Assembly (NCBI GenBank): GCA_017893485.1
Contig: CM030360.1
Location: 14,248,597 to 14,312,596, forward strand
Direction of reading: 5' to 3'
Source of the DNA: Hemerocallis citrina
Lineage: Eukaryota; Streptophyta; Magnoliopsida; Asparagales; Asphodelaceae
DNA: 64,000 nucleotides
Shown here: positions 21,596-33,758 of the stretch, one piece after another
Layout: each line of letters starts with the position of its first letter
Position numbering within the stretch: the stretch's first letter is position 1
Made by a program: the position numbers and the translations under genes
The notes under the pieces: generated by a model
What the model saw: only the letters and a program-made list of their open reading frames with translations
Database searches by the model: none
What the model was told of the DNA's origin: nothing

Positions 21596-24500
21596 AATTG
21601 TTCTTGTACTTGATTATTGGAATTATTACATGAGTTTTAAATTACAAATGAAAGTGTGAGTGAAGAATTATTGTTGTTGATTTGTGAATGAAATATATAT
21701 GATAAGAGATTCATATATAATGCTAAATGAGACATTGCAAGAACTTGGGTTACGATAGAAATTATATATATATGAAAGGAATTACTTGTATTCTATAAAG
21801 ATCTTGAATAAATGACTAGATCATGGATGATGACAAGATTTGATTATTTTTGTGAAATGAATTGAAAGATGAAATTACATAAGTTTAAGACATGATTAAG
21901 AAAGGGTATGTGTACCCATGTTTTTCTTATGCATGAAAACCGAGATTTAGAATTAGTGAAACCCTCATTACCGGCATTATTGAAATGAAAGAATGTTGAG
22001 TTGTGATTTTGAGATGTGGTTATGGAGCCATCTCGTAATTGTTGACTAAGTCCGGTATGAGGTAACAACTAATTCTACATGTGGAGATTATTCATGTCTT
22101 GAACTTAGGAAAATTTAGGCACATAAGTGAAGATGTAGTAAACTTAGGAAAACGTAAGTGGGGTGCTCTATATAGTTGTTGGTGGACTCCAAGACTATAG
22201 ACCCAGTTGGTGGACTGAGGTTGCCCTATGGGAGACGGATTATTATATTTTAGTCCGGAACTATGAGGACGGGTCAGCGGTGGACTCCGGGATCTTGAGT
22301 AGTCGGACGGATGGATTTTTTTGTGTTTACTGTCTCCAATGTATATATATATATACTGGGCTAGAGGGTCACATACGAGACGGTTCGTACGATGTGGAAT
22401 CTGTTATAACAGCTGTTGGTGGACTCCAAGGCTGGGATTCACATTCGTGGAATAGTTTGAACTTTGTTTTGCTACCGGGTAGTTTTCATGGCGAGGGATC
22501 GAGCCCTGTATTGTGAAGAACGTAGGCGCTTGCCCTCGGACCTATGTAGTATGGGATGCATAGAATCCGAACAAGTGTGCATTAGTGTCATCCTAGTGTA
22601 GAATGGTATGCATTAGGCATTAAGGCATGACATACACTTATATTTAGAATAATCACTTTTGACACTTTATATGTTCATTCAATCTTTTTGTGATTTGCTA
22701 AAATATGAGATCGTTATACTATTCCCGACATAGAGAGGATAGCCGTGTATAATATTTCGTCAGTTGTAAGTAACTGACGTGCCCACAGATTGACATGCAG
22801 GTAAAGGACCATTCATGGAGCTATAAAGTGGATATGCTGATGCGGTTTTATTTTAAAGATGTTGTAAATGTTTTATTGTAAATTTCAGTCTTCCGCTGTG
22901 TAAAATCAAGTTGTAATTGAACTCTGATGTATTAGTGAAAAAGTTTTAAATTTTCCTTGAAAAATTGTACGAAGTGAAGTAAAGATCCTGTGAAATCTCG
23001 AATTTATCCTTACTTAAAATTCGGGGTGTTACACCTGGCACTGTCTATACAGCTCCTCCTACAAATGAAGTAGTAATATATAAAAAGTCAAAATCAACAT
23101 AAGCCAACTCCAGAAATTAATAATAAGTTGGTTTCTTACATATGATTGATCGCCGCGCGGTTGAAACTCTAAAGTTTCCTAACCAAGGTTTCTTGTGATT
23201 GTACCGCCCGTGAATAAGGGTGCTTCAACTATGGGCTCACCATAAAATGTTTGTCTCTCAAGCACCGGTTGTGTTGGATATTGTGAGGGAAACCAAAAAG
23301 GAGGTGCTGAAAATGGCAATTGGGTAGATGGATCGCTGCAACTAGCTGCCCCTATAAAATCAATGTTAGCTCCGTGCGACAGATTAGGCATAATTGGACC
23401 AACTGACACCTTAGCCCAATACTGATCATATACACTCGGTGGAACAAGACAGACCAGTATAGAAGTATCAATAGGATTACAAAACTCATGTGGTTTCATT
23501 CGAGACATAGTAGTAGGGGGATTTGATGGGATAACAACAACCCCAGTTATTTGACGACAACATCGGTCATCGAGATACCAGACCCTCTACATTGAAACAA
23601 TAATTAGCGCTAACAATCATAAGTAAAATAAGTATTGAAACAATAACTTTATAAAATATTACCTGACTACCATATTGGAAGATAACACGGTGGGGGATAA
23701 GATGATCGCACATTGAATATCATACTCGTTCTCATATGTGAATCCATTATATGGTTGCCATATAATAGATGCTGATAACCTCATCTCTAGCTGACTCCGG
23801 GCCATGGAGATATTGTAACGTATCAGATCAGTTCTACATTGATCCAAATTATATCGATTCCAACGTGCAATTTTTGGTCGAATATCTTCATTTTGTAAGT
23901 GAATCGCAAAATTTATGGTTCGATCACTCATCGGTGTACAAATACTTGTGTATTCATATGCCCAGTACTGAAATGAAATCCGAATATGAATATGCATAAT
24001 TAATAATCCAAATACTAATATTTTGTATTTTAAATATTGTTACAAAATAATAATTATTATTTAGTAAGATTACCTCGAGTACTTGCCATGGGCCGTTAAA
24101 TGCTTTCAGTTTTAGTCAGCTACAAGAATCCAGAGACATATATAGCAATGCCAAAGCTGGACTACCCCAATCATGCGTGCCAACTATATTCAAATCTTCA
24201 AAAGCAGTAAGGAAACCACATCTCACTACTGAAAAAGCATTGGGCAGAAGAAACTCACCCACAAAGTACGGTGGAAAGCTCTGCCAACTTTCATTGCCAC
24301 TTCAGGATCGGCTATAGCTGCATCGATCCATTCCTCTGAAAATGATTCTTTAAGAAAGAGCAACATATACAGTGAAATTTCCAATCTTCCGGTGTAATTT
24401 CTTCGAAGGTGTATGCATCATCGTTACACGGCAGAAACTCACCGACTCCAATAGATAATCCCGTAAGCATTGCCCAGTCTAACGGGGTAAATCCCAACTC

Positions 24501-25013
24501 ATCGCCTGGAAGATGGAAAGTATGGGTCGTGTCCCACCATCTCTCCACCAAAGCCTCAACAAGACGTGCCGAGGACTTCCTGTATCGATAGTAAAAAAAC
24601 GGGACCAACCGGCATTGTCGATGAACTATAGGGACAGAGCAAACTACCTTGTAGGCTTTTATCGGCCCCTTCCAATTTCCTCTGAATGTAACAAATTCAC
24701 CTATAGGTTGCTCGGTAATCAGCTTATGTACGTGCTGCCCATCATCAACAACTCTGACCCACTTCGATGGATCGCTATAATTGACAGGCGCAGTTGTTTC
24801 TTCTTCGCTTCTGTTCTGTGATGGTGCAGATTGTGATGATGCAGACTCTGACCAACACCTTGATTTAACTTTCCCAATAAATCGCTTAATTGAAGAAGAC
24901 ATTGCTAATTTCCGTATGTTGAGTAGAACAGAATTGAAAGGAGTTAAGAAAATTTAAGTGTATAGTGTCAGAAGATAGGAGAGCACAATGGGGTTTGGTC
25001 TTCACAACCCTTC

Positions 25014-25021
25014 TATTTATA
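25014..25021 (-). promoter_or_regulatory. TATA box of the PMD gene
   Basis: The minus strand reads TATAAATA about 112 bases upstream of the PMD start codon (24902) and inside the Harbinger ends. The gene therefore seems to carry its own promoter within the transposon. Confidence 0.55.
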
Positions 25022-25139
25022 AGATTGCAACGTTGGTTTGCTCAAGGGTAAAATGGTCAATTGGTATTAAAGCATGGGAGACAATATAATTCAACCTTTA
25101 AAAAGCTCCAATTTTATTCCCACGCCAACTTTACCCCCC

Positions 25140-25355
25140 CAATTCAAGAACGGGACAACATGTCCCGTCCCACCTATTTTCATTTTTTTTAAAAAACCAA
25201 AGAGACGATCTCTCAATTTTTTTAAAAAAATTGCGGGACGATACAACATGTACCATCCCACGCAAATTTTTTAAAAAATTTGAAAGGGACGAGACATGTT
25301 GTCTCGTCGCATTTTTTTTAAACGTACCATCGGACGATACAAAATGTATCGTCTG
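25140..25355. promoter_or_regulatory. Right subterminal palindromes of H1
   Basis: Motifs GGGACAACATGTCCCGTCCC (25150), GACGATACAACATGTACCAT (25234), GGGACGAGACATGTTGTCTC (25284) and GACGATACAAAATGTATCGT (25326) mirror the left end. Confidence 0.65.
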
Positions 25356-25499
25356 AATATAAAAATGAGAATATTATAGCAAATAACTACTACAGACAAT
25401 TTCACTAATTGCTATTACTGTAGCTTCCATTTTCTAAAAAATGAGAAATACCATTGTGGATGCTCTTAGCGTCCTTAAATGAGTTGTTAGTGAGACTAA

Positions 25500-26236
25500 G
25501 AGCATCTGGAGTCGTTCCTTGCTAAAATTTGGGTATTTGACATTTGGAAATAGAAAATTTGGGTTTGGGCAGCAGTCGTTTAAAGCCAAAATTTGGCTTT
25601 TTTATTTAAAAAATCTCAGACGAAAGATGATTTTTCGTCCTATTAATTTTTGCAATTTTTTTTTAAAATTTAAAAAGGACGGGAAATGATTTCCGTCCAA
25701 GATTTTTTTTAATTAACTCCTAATAAAATCTTAATTAAATATTATTTTAATCTTAATCAAATCTTTAATAAATCTTAAACCTTATTTAAATCTCAATTAT
25801 AACCTAATATATACCCATAAAATCTCTATAGGTTTAATCCTATACCACTTTTGGGCTTCAAATGGGCTCCAAATTGCAAGGACGGGAGATAGGGAGATAA
25901 TCTCCCGTCCCAGCACAAATCTGATTTTTTAAAAAGAAAAAATGGAACGGATGGGGATTCATCTCCCGTCCGACCATTTTTTAATTTAAAAAAAGTGTAG
26001 GGACGATGCATTATTTCCCATCCGAGCTCTCTGACGCAAGATAATTTTTCGTCTGATCAATTAGACGATTAATCATCTGCTGTTAGCTATATTTTGGCAA
26101 TTGTCATTTCGTCTCCAAATATAGCTAGTGACTGTTCATTCGAAACCCAAATTTTGGGTAAATGGCCAACTACTACCGCGCAACTTTTCCCAAATTTTGA
26201 AAAATTTGGCAAAATGGCCAACGACTACAGATGCTC
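25500..26236. mobile_element. Harbinger-type MITE (MITE-1)
   Basis: 737 bp, TIR GAGCATCTGGAGTCGTT on the left and GAGCATCTGTAGTCGTT on the right (minus strand), TSD TAA (25497-25499 and 26237-26239). The interior holds palindromes of the type GACGGGAGAT...ATCTCCCGTCC that resemble the subterminal motifs of H1. Non-coding; sits 34 bases right of the H1 end. Confidence 0.85.
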
Positions 26237-26658
26237 TAAGAAGACCAAATTTGGTCTTAGCTAGTAGTTTGAAGATCCCAAAAGGGTTGACCACGTGGGA
26301 CACCGTGGAGTGTTTGTTCATGCATGTTCGTCCATATTTTAATATATATCTCTAATATCTAATCTCTAATCTCTAATATTATAATGGGAGAAGGTCTTAG
26401 TGTCATTTGTAAATCTACCAACATATACAACGCATGTACATAACTAATATAAATGAGGTTTCAGGTTTGAGCCCTCCCTACGTCAAAATTTTTATTTTTA
26501 TTTTTTAAAATTATTAAAACGTGCATCGCACGTGTAAATTACTAGCATATATAAAAGGAGATGTTCTATTGCTAAGTTATTCGTCCATATTTCATATTAC
26601 AAACGCGTGCAAGAGGCCATTCTGGCCATCTTATCGACGATCCGAACCGTTCACATTA
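26237..26658. repeat. Locus copy A, right part
   Basis: Resumes the triplicated block with AGACCAAATTTGGTCTT and GACCACGTGGGACACCGTGG, includes Helitron-1 and the start of the fold-back MITE, and stops abruptly at GTTCACATTAT where Harbinger H2 transposase sequence begins. Confidence 0.8.
26370..26545 (+). mobile_element. Non-autonomous Helitron (Helitron-1, copy A)
   Basis: Begins A|TCTCTAATATTATAATGGG and ends with hairpin ACGTGCATCGCACGT, TGTAAATTA and CTAG (26542-26545). The same element lies in copies B (33759-34283) and C (47550-47714), so it predates the triplication. Confidence 0.7.
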
Positions 26659-26660
26659 TG

Positions 26661-27895
26661 CAGTGCTGCACATGCTAACACAAGTTCTGCTTGTGTCTTA
26701 AATAGAAAAGGAGGCGTTGACATAAAAATTGTGAATCGCGATTTAAAAATACCAAATATCCTCTCAGTCACGTTCCTCAAGGATGCATGGCGAAGATTGA
26801 ACAATTCATTTCTATTTTGAGGGTCATTACCATGACCTGCAAAATCTTGTAAATGATATCACACACCTCGAAATGGAGCTAAAAATTTGCGGCGATTAGG
26901 AAATCCACAATCCACTAGGAAATAATTACCTAATTACAAATACAATACATATAAAATTAGTATGAAAAGTAAAAAATAAAAAATATATTTATCATTTAAA
27001 AATAAGTACTCACCTTGGGCCACTTCAAGTCCATTTCTCCTTGTCAAAGCATCACTTATTAGTATCCTGGAATCATGAGCTGAACCCTCCCACCCGCTAA
27101 GAACGTACATGAATTCTAAATCAAAGTTACAAGTTGTTAATACATTTTGTGATATATTTTCATGACGATTACGATAACTGCTGACATCATGCCCCTCACT
27201 ATTGCCGAAATATGTGTCCCATCAATAGCTCCGATGCAATCCTAAATTATTCATATGTAGCAATAACAATATTATGAAAAGTATATATTATAATAGTGAC
27301 AATTATAATTATAATTGTATTTAAATACAATAATTATCACATACCTTGAAATAAGGGTAAAAAACCTTGTGCTTTCTCTTATTTTAGCAGGAACAACCGG
27401 TCATGGTTTAGCCATGTAATCATATGCTATTGAATTCAAGGCCTTCAAAATCTTGTGAAAATTTTCACTTGCAGCAGATTGTGATCGGCCAAATGTATTA
27501 TGAATTACACAATATCGAGTATTTTGGCCGACGATTTGTTGAAACGATGCAAGCATTTTTTCAACACAAATAAATCTTGTATCCTCCAAAGGTTTTTTTT
27601 CTCTAAGAATTGTGCATAGCTTCCGAAATACATCTGGATACATTCTATATACTTGTCGAAAGATTGCAGGATCATCGTTCAATGCTTGATGTATATAGAT
27701 ATACCATACTAGTAATTTGACATCGGGTTAATGGACGTTCAATATGTTCACCACGCATCATAATCACAAACTGATTTAGCACATGCATTAATGCATTGAT
27801 TGCCATCACAGGTATGTACATGGCTCCATAAAATTCTTCTTTTATCTCTTCATCATCCATTTCTTCGTCATCCATATCTTCATCAATTTATTCTT
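26661..27895 (-). pseudogene. Harbinger H2 transposase, 3' truncated
   Basis: Exons about 27895-27346, 27241-27014 and 26934-26661, with GT/AG borders (donors GTATGTG and GTGAGTA). The N-terminal domain has YRMYPDVFRKLCTILRE and FGRSQSAASENFHKILKAL (DUF8040-like). The DDE region has CIGAIDGTHIS (first Asp), GWEGSAHDSRIL (second Asp), VDCGFPNRRKFLAPF and NVTERIFGIFKSRF (Glu). In-frame TGA codons in MAKP* and FRGV* fit loss of CGA arginines, and there are frameshifts near 27680 and 27170. It breaks off after CAALHN at the junction with copy A. Distinct from the H1 transposase in sequence and intron number. Confidence 0.8.
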
Positions 27896-28507
27896 CCTTT
27901 ATGTCATTACCTTCATACATGCTTGACATACTCGATTGTGACATTATTGGATAAAAAAATATACGAGTCTGCAAACAATAAAAAGAAAAAATAGTAGATA
28001 TTAATAGTTGCTAAAATTAACAAAATTTGACTTCGCTTTTTCTTCTTCATCTGCTTTCAATGTACTTACTTTGCTTTGTAAATTAACGAAATGTTGACAC
28101 TGACTCAAGTAGGAATAGCCAAATTTATCTACCTCTAATTCTAATATTACTATATTCTATAATAATGACTTTGAAAAGAAAAAAGAAAAAGTGCATAAAG
28201 GAAAAGAAACTTTCCTAATCACAAGTTATGCAAAAAATAAAAGAAAAAGTGATCATGATCTTCGCAAGAATTGTACGTAAAAGTAAACAAGGCTATCACA
28301 TTACAATAACCTTTGCTGATACACTGATAAACTTCAACACAGTGCATGACCAAAGTACAGCAAAACCAAGATGAAACCATAATAGTTCAACCAAAATATA
28401 ATCCAAATACTGTAATCATAGTACAACCAAAATAACACCAAAAAAATTACAGTTCAACAAAATCCAAGATGATTAAAATATTTTTTTATAAGAGATGATC
28501 AAAATAC
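27896..28507. other. H2 spacer between transposase and ORF1
   Basis: AT-rich non-coding DNA with simple A-rich and CAAAATA-like tracts. It should contain the transposase promoter and the ORF1 3' UTR. Confidence 0.5.
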
Positions 28508-29600
28508 TAATCACATTCGTAACTTAAATTTTATCCAAGATGAGCGTTCATCAAGTGACATCTTTAAGAACAAATCATTCTTTGATTTAGTATTAAGCAA
28601 ATCAGCCGCCATGTAATGTGTGTTATCATCCAAATTTGTGACCTCTTTTATAGCATCCCAAATATTACTCTCTCTATCTCTTTCTCTTTTCTCCATTAGG
28701 TTAGATATTTTTTCAAAATGGATAGCAATAGTTTCAATGCCAACAGAAAGATTTTCTAAAACTTTGACTTGATTGTTTGTCCCAACCTAGCTAGCACTCC
28801 CTTCATACTCGTATTCACTTCGCTTATGACGGCTTGGTTTTTTAGTGGGAACCTCCAAACCTAAAGGGGAATGAGATGGTGGACTACATTGGCGAGGTGA
28901 TGAAGGTTGGAATGGTGGTTCATAGTGACTTGGTGCTATGAATGCATCATTGTTAAGATCATATGAAAAATCTTCCATCCCAAAATCTCTATTTTCTTTC
29001 CCAAAAGTTGTTGTATCGGTATCATCAGCGCCTAATGAAATGGAACAATTCCCGTTAACAATTCCACCCCCAACAACAATCTTTAAATCCTCATAATCAA
29101 CTATACTGTTTTTCCAAAGTTTACTGTGACTTGGGTGGGACTAGCATAGAAATAATTATTCATTGTTAATATATTGCAAACTACATAATATACTAAACTT
29201 GTAAGCTATTAATATATTTAAAAGATGATGAACTAAGCTCACCTTCAAGTAATCTTTTCAAACTTTATCACTAGCAGTGAACGTCTTTGTGATTGGATCT
29301 CACCCAAAGCCAGAGTTGTTACGCATAAGTGTTGACATCTTGATATACTAATTCTTAAACTACTTCATTCGACTCAAGTAGTGATTATAAGTTTTAGGGA
29401 ACCTAATTTTCGCATTGAGACGAGGAAATATCACTCTTTCTACATTCTGCTTGCTAAGCGACCCATTAGCATCACGCAATCCTCTATTTATATATAGCAT
29501 CCACCAAGAGGTGCAACAGCTCACTGATATCATCCATGGTCAAAGATTCATAGTTCTATTTTTCTTTGCTCTTTCCTTTGCTATTTCCTTGTTGTGAATC
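28508..29600 (-). pseudogene. H2 ORF1, Myb/SANT-like DNA-binding protein
   Basis: The minus strand, in broken frames, codes first for RGLRDANGSLSKQNVERVIF and LNAKIRFPKTYNHYLSRMK (Myb/SANT-like fold, about 29480-29320), then FGWDPITKTFTASD-like sequence with a stop at the Trp. After a spacer or intron comes MEDFSYDLNNDAFI, a proline-rich linker PFQPSSPRQCSPPSH, a basic KKPSRHKR block and the C-terminal helix IWDAIKEVTNLDD and RSSWIKFKLRM. This is the usual order for ORF1 of this Harbinger group. At least four stops are present. Confidence 0.65.
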
Positions 29601-30040
29601 CCCCATTTGCACGAGCTTATCACCACTAGAAAAAGGCAAAAATTTTCAAATCCACATAAGATGCTTAAACTTTTATATTAATAAGTGAATAAATTACTTC
29701 AACCTAATATTATGCATACCCTTACTGATTATAGTAACATAATTTTAGCCATGGTCTGTACACCTACTTTAAATAACACTTGCAAATCATCTATAAAGTT
29801 ATTTTTTTCATTACTATTCAAAAATTACTAACATATCTTAAATGATATGAAAACAACAACAACAACAACAACAACTTGATTTTTAAATTTTACTTTAAAT
29901 ATATTTTTACTATAAAAAAATATGTGGCCTAAAATGCATTATTTTTTCCACAGTCAACAAAGGGAAGGGGCTTGAGATAATGCATTTTAGGATTGCATCG
30001 GATTTTCCTATAGTATATGATAATGAACAAACGAAGATTT
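29601..30040. other. H2 5' flank of ORF1, AT-rich
   Basis: No gene seen. Includes an (AAC)n tract at about 29850-29874. Confidence 0.5.
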
Positions 30041-30260
30041 ATCACACATTGTCACCCATACTATAAACATTGAACTCAAATATCACCCATACTATGAACC
30101 AGAAGGCACACAAATTTATCATCCATTCTATGAACCAAACAGATTTATCAAATATCAAATATCAAATGTCACCCATACTATGAAAACTTAAATATCAAAT
30201 ATTACCCATACTATGAACCAGAAGGCAAACAGATTTATCACTCATACTATAAACATCGCA
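30040..30260. repeat. Degenerate tandem repeat TCACCCATACTATGAAC
   Basis: Five to six imperfect copies of TCACCCATACTATGAAC with CAGATTTATCA and TCAAATATC spacers, about 40-60 bp apart. Non-coding, inside H2. Confidence 0.6.
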
Positions 30261-31339
30261 GTCAACAATGAGTGATAATGAACAAACGAATTTCCAACAA
30301 ATTCTAACAGAAGGCAACCATTCATAACTCAAACCTCAAACTCAAATATTTGAATAATTTTTTTATTTTTTATTTTTGCCAAATTCTTAAAACCCTAATA
30401 ATAATCAGTAATCTTGAAACCCTAATAAAACATAATACAAAAAACCCTTATAATAATCAGAACTTTGGACTACAAAAAAGGAAGACAAACAAATCTAATC
30501 TTTAAAACATAATACATGAGTGATTAGAGAAAGAAGAAAAAGGGTTTGAAAGAAAGAAAGAGGGTTTGAGAGAAAAAAATTTCTAACCTAAAATGAAAGA
30601 GTATGGAATAGTCTCATGGGTTTGGGTGCGAATTTATTGATTTGGTATTTATGCATATTACAAAAAAGTCTCACAGAATCTACTGTACAAAACAATCCAT
30701 GAAAATTAGTGATTTTTGAATATCAGAAGACTTTTTTTAAGTTATAAATAATCTTAATTGAATACCACTAGATTTGAACACACTCTTTAAAAAATCATGA
30801 GTCTTGATTGAATTCCAAAAATTTTTTTAGATTATTTAAAAGTCTTGATTGAACATCACAAAAATTTTTTATCACAAAAAAGTCTTTAAAAATTTCATGA
30901 GATCCTAATTTAATACACCCCCTTAGTGAATTTATTTGGTTTTGAAAAAGTCTTTACATTTTCCTCACGAAACACAACTTGAGGTGGCAAAATGTTTTTT
31001 TTCTTTTTTTGTTAAATATAGATTATGCTACTCATTATATCATTTATTATATTTTATTTTTGCCAAGAATGTATGATATCATACCCCAAGGGGATCTGAA
31101 TTTCTTTACATTTACCCCCCTCCCCTCCTGTAAGTTCCTTTACTTGAAATATTTAGGTGCGTTTGTTTTAGTATTCAGAATTTCATTTTCAAAAAATTCT
31201 ATTCTGAGTTGGCGTTTGTTTTAAGTGTTTTTCCCAAACAATATTCAGAATACTCATACCCCCTATTTTCCAAAACACCTCCTTTACTCTCTTCTCACAG
31301 CAACTACAAAGCAAGAGAGCTGGTGGCGCACGACGGGGG

Positions 31340-32368
<1,029 letters not shown>

Positions 32369-32648
32369 TGTAACGCCCCGCCCCAATGCTCAGACAATTT
32401 ATAAATACTATGTAGTTCCACTGCCCACCACAGGCTGCCTCTCAAAAGGTGGTTAACCGAATTGGTGACTCTTGATCTCAGGCAATAGTATTTATACTCT
32501 GATTATCCTCACAAATTCCCGATATGGGACTATCTTTCACAATTCTACTCACAAATCTCACGGACCAGTCGACTGCTGGCAGTACCAGTCGACTGTCCTC
32601 TATCAGTCGACCGCTGGCAGTACCAGTCGACTGATCTGGGGTATTACA
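32369..32648 (+). mobile_element. 280-bp solo LTR-like insertion in the microsatellite
   Basis: Begins TGTAACGCCCCGCCCC and ends GGGGTATTACA, flanked by TTATT on each side (uninformative within ATT repeats). The ends resemble LTR-A and LTR-B. It contains five CAGTCGAC-type motifs between 32565 and 32635, four of them with the palindrome CAGTCGACTG or its near variant. Confidence 0.55.
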
Positions 32649-32712
32649 TTATTATTATTATTTTTATTATTATTATTATATATATTATTATTATATATAT
32701 TATTATTATATA

Positions 32713-32751
<39 letters not shown>

Positions 32752-32818
32752 TATTATTATATATATATATATATTATTATTATTATATATATATTATTAT
32801 TATTATTATTATTATATA

Positions 32819-32910
<92 letters not shown>
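32649..32910. repeat. (ATT)n microsatellite, right part
   Basis: Continuation of the compound ATT/TA repeat after the LTR-like insertion. Confidence 0.95.
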
Positions 32911-32930
32911 TCAAATTGATATTCAAAATT

Positions 32931-33490
32931 GTCAGAAATATAACAGAACAGCTTTTAAACTCTCTTTTTCAGAAAAACAGCTTTCAGATAACAGTTTTCA
33001 GCTAGAAATATAACCGAACAGCTTTTAAACACTCTTTTTCAGAAAAACAGCTTTCAGAATACAGTTTTCAGCTAGAAATATAACCGAACAGCTTTTAAAC
33101 ACTCTTTTTCAGAAAAACAGCTTTCAGAATACAGTTTTCAGCTAGAAATATAACCGAACAGCTTTTAAACTCTCTTTTTCAGAAAAACAGCTTTCAGATA
33201 ACTGTTTTCAGCTAGAAATATAACCGAACAGCTTTTAAACTCGGTTTTTCAGAAAAACAGCTTTCAGATAACAGTTTTCAGCAAGAAATATAACAGAACA
33301 GCTTTTGAACTCGTTTTTTCAGAAAAACAGCTTTCAGATAACAGGGATCAGCTAGAAATATAACCAAACAGCTTTTAAACTCGTTTATTCAGAAAAACAG
33401 CTTTCAGATAATAGTTTTCAGCTAGAAATATAACAGAACAGCTTCTAAACTCTCCTTTTCAGATAAACAGCTTTCAGAATACAGTTTTCA
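32931..33490. repeat. 70-bp tandem repeat, eight units
   Basis: Units start at 32931, 33001, 33071, 33141, 33211, 33281, 33351 and 33421, each carrying GCTAGAAATATAACCGAACA, a CTTTTTCAGAAAAACAG block and CTTTCAGAATACAGTTTTCA. The exact 70-bp spacing indicates recent amplification. Confidence 0.92.
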
Positions 33491-33758
33491 GAATACAATA
33501 TAAACAAACAGCTTTTAAACTCACTTTCAGAATAACTCTATTCAAAATACTCTATTCAGAAAACTCTATTCAGAAAACTCTATTCAAAATATCAAAACAA
33601 ACGCACTTTAGATTTTGGAGGTTGGTTAGTGTAAGAAGACCAAATTTGGTCTTAATTAGTAGCTGAAAGATCCCAAAAGGGTTTGACCACGTGGGACACC
33701 GTGGAGTGTTTGTTCAGGCACCTTCGTCCATGTTTTAATATATATCTTACATCTCTAA

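Larger units (their letters stand above)
18790..23033 (+). mobile_element. Long solo LTR (LTR-B) in the PMD gene last exon
   Basis: 4.2 kb, begins TGTAACACCCCGCAAAATTG and ends AATTCGGGGTGTTACA, with a perfect 5-bp TSD CCTGG (18785-18789 and 23034-23038). TATA box CCTATAAATAGC near 19820, then purine-rich transcribed-looking sequence and CAAAAGGTGGGTGTTCTCC. Same family as LTR-A; longer because of a 215-bp internal duplication and a probable Helitron insertion near 20610-20831. No internal retroviral genes, so a solo LTR left by LTR-LTR recombination is the best reading. Confidence 0.8.
18591..24902 (-). pseudogene. Plant Mobile Domain (PMD) gene carried by H1, split by LTR-B
   Basis: Minus-strand multi-exon gene. 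Exon 1 is 24902-24074: a basic N-terminus, then the PMD (PF10536-like) with LVERWWDTTHTFHLPGDE at residues about 118-135, LDWAMLTGLSIG at about 141-152, and further on VGTHDWGSPALALLYMSL. Exon 2 (23967-23663) continues WAYEYTSICTP. Exon 3 starts at 23586 with RVWYLDDRCCRQITGVV. A last exon starts at 23058 (EELYRQC), is cut by LTR-B at 23034-18785, and resumes to a stop at 18591. Splice sites are GT/AG and intron boundaries keep PMD homology continuous. Exon 1 has frameshifts near 24365 and 24265 and a stop in SCS*LKLKAF. PMDs occur in Arabidopsis MAIN/MAIL1 silencing proteins and in some MULE and gypsy elements. Function in a Harbinger is unknown. Confidence 0.8.
11725..25465. mobile_element. 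PIF/Harbinger element H1 carrying a PMD gene
   Basis: Terminal inverted repeats GAGCATCAACAATAG (left) and GAGCATCCACAATGG (right, minus strand) with TSD TTA at 11722-11724 and 25466-25468. The sequence outside matches an uninterrupted site in locus copy C (GTCCTTAAATGAG follows directly). Both ends carry the same set of subterminal palindromes, which shows they belong to one element. It contains ORF1 (12313-13225, +), a DDE transposase (18179-13659, -) and a Plant Mobile Domain gene (24902-18591, -). Without the two solo LTRs it would be about 6.2 kb. All three genes now carry lesions. Confidence 0.88.
26659..30921 (-). mobile_element. Second PIF/Harbinger element (H2), left end lost
   Basis: Contains a DDE transposase (26661-27895) and an ORF1 (28508-29600), both minus. 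The right end is GGGGGTGTATTAAATTAG on the minus strand, next to TTA (30922-30924). A second copy of the same right end lies at 38147-38437. The left end is missing: transposase sequence fuses directly with the fold-back MITE of locus copy A at about 26658. Confidence 0.75.

Noticed and set aside
22163..22516. 117-residue open frame in LTR-B
   Set aside because: Lies in the LTR body, is not conserved as a frame in LTR-A, and has no domain.
24312..24902. PMD exon as an independent host gene between transposons
   Set aside because: It sits between matched TIRs and subterminal motif sets of one Harbinger whose outside flanks match an empty site in copy C, so it belongs to the element.
29611..29630. 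CACTAGAAAAAGGC as a CACTA left end
   Set aside because: It does not match the CACTACAACAAAATA end at 38146 and lacks subterminal repeats.
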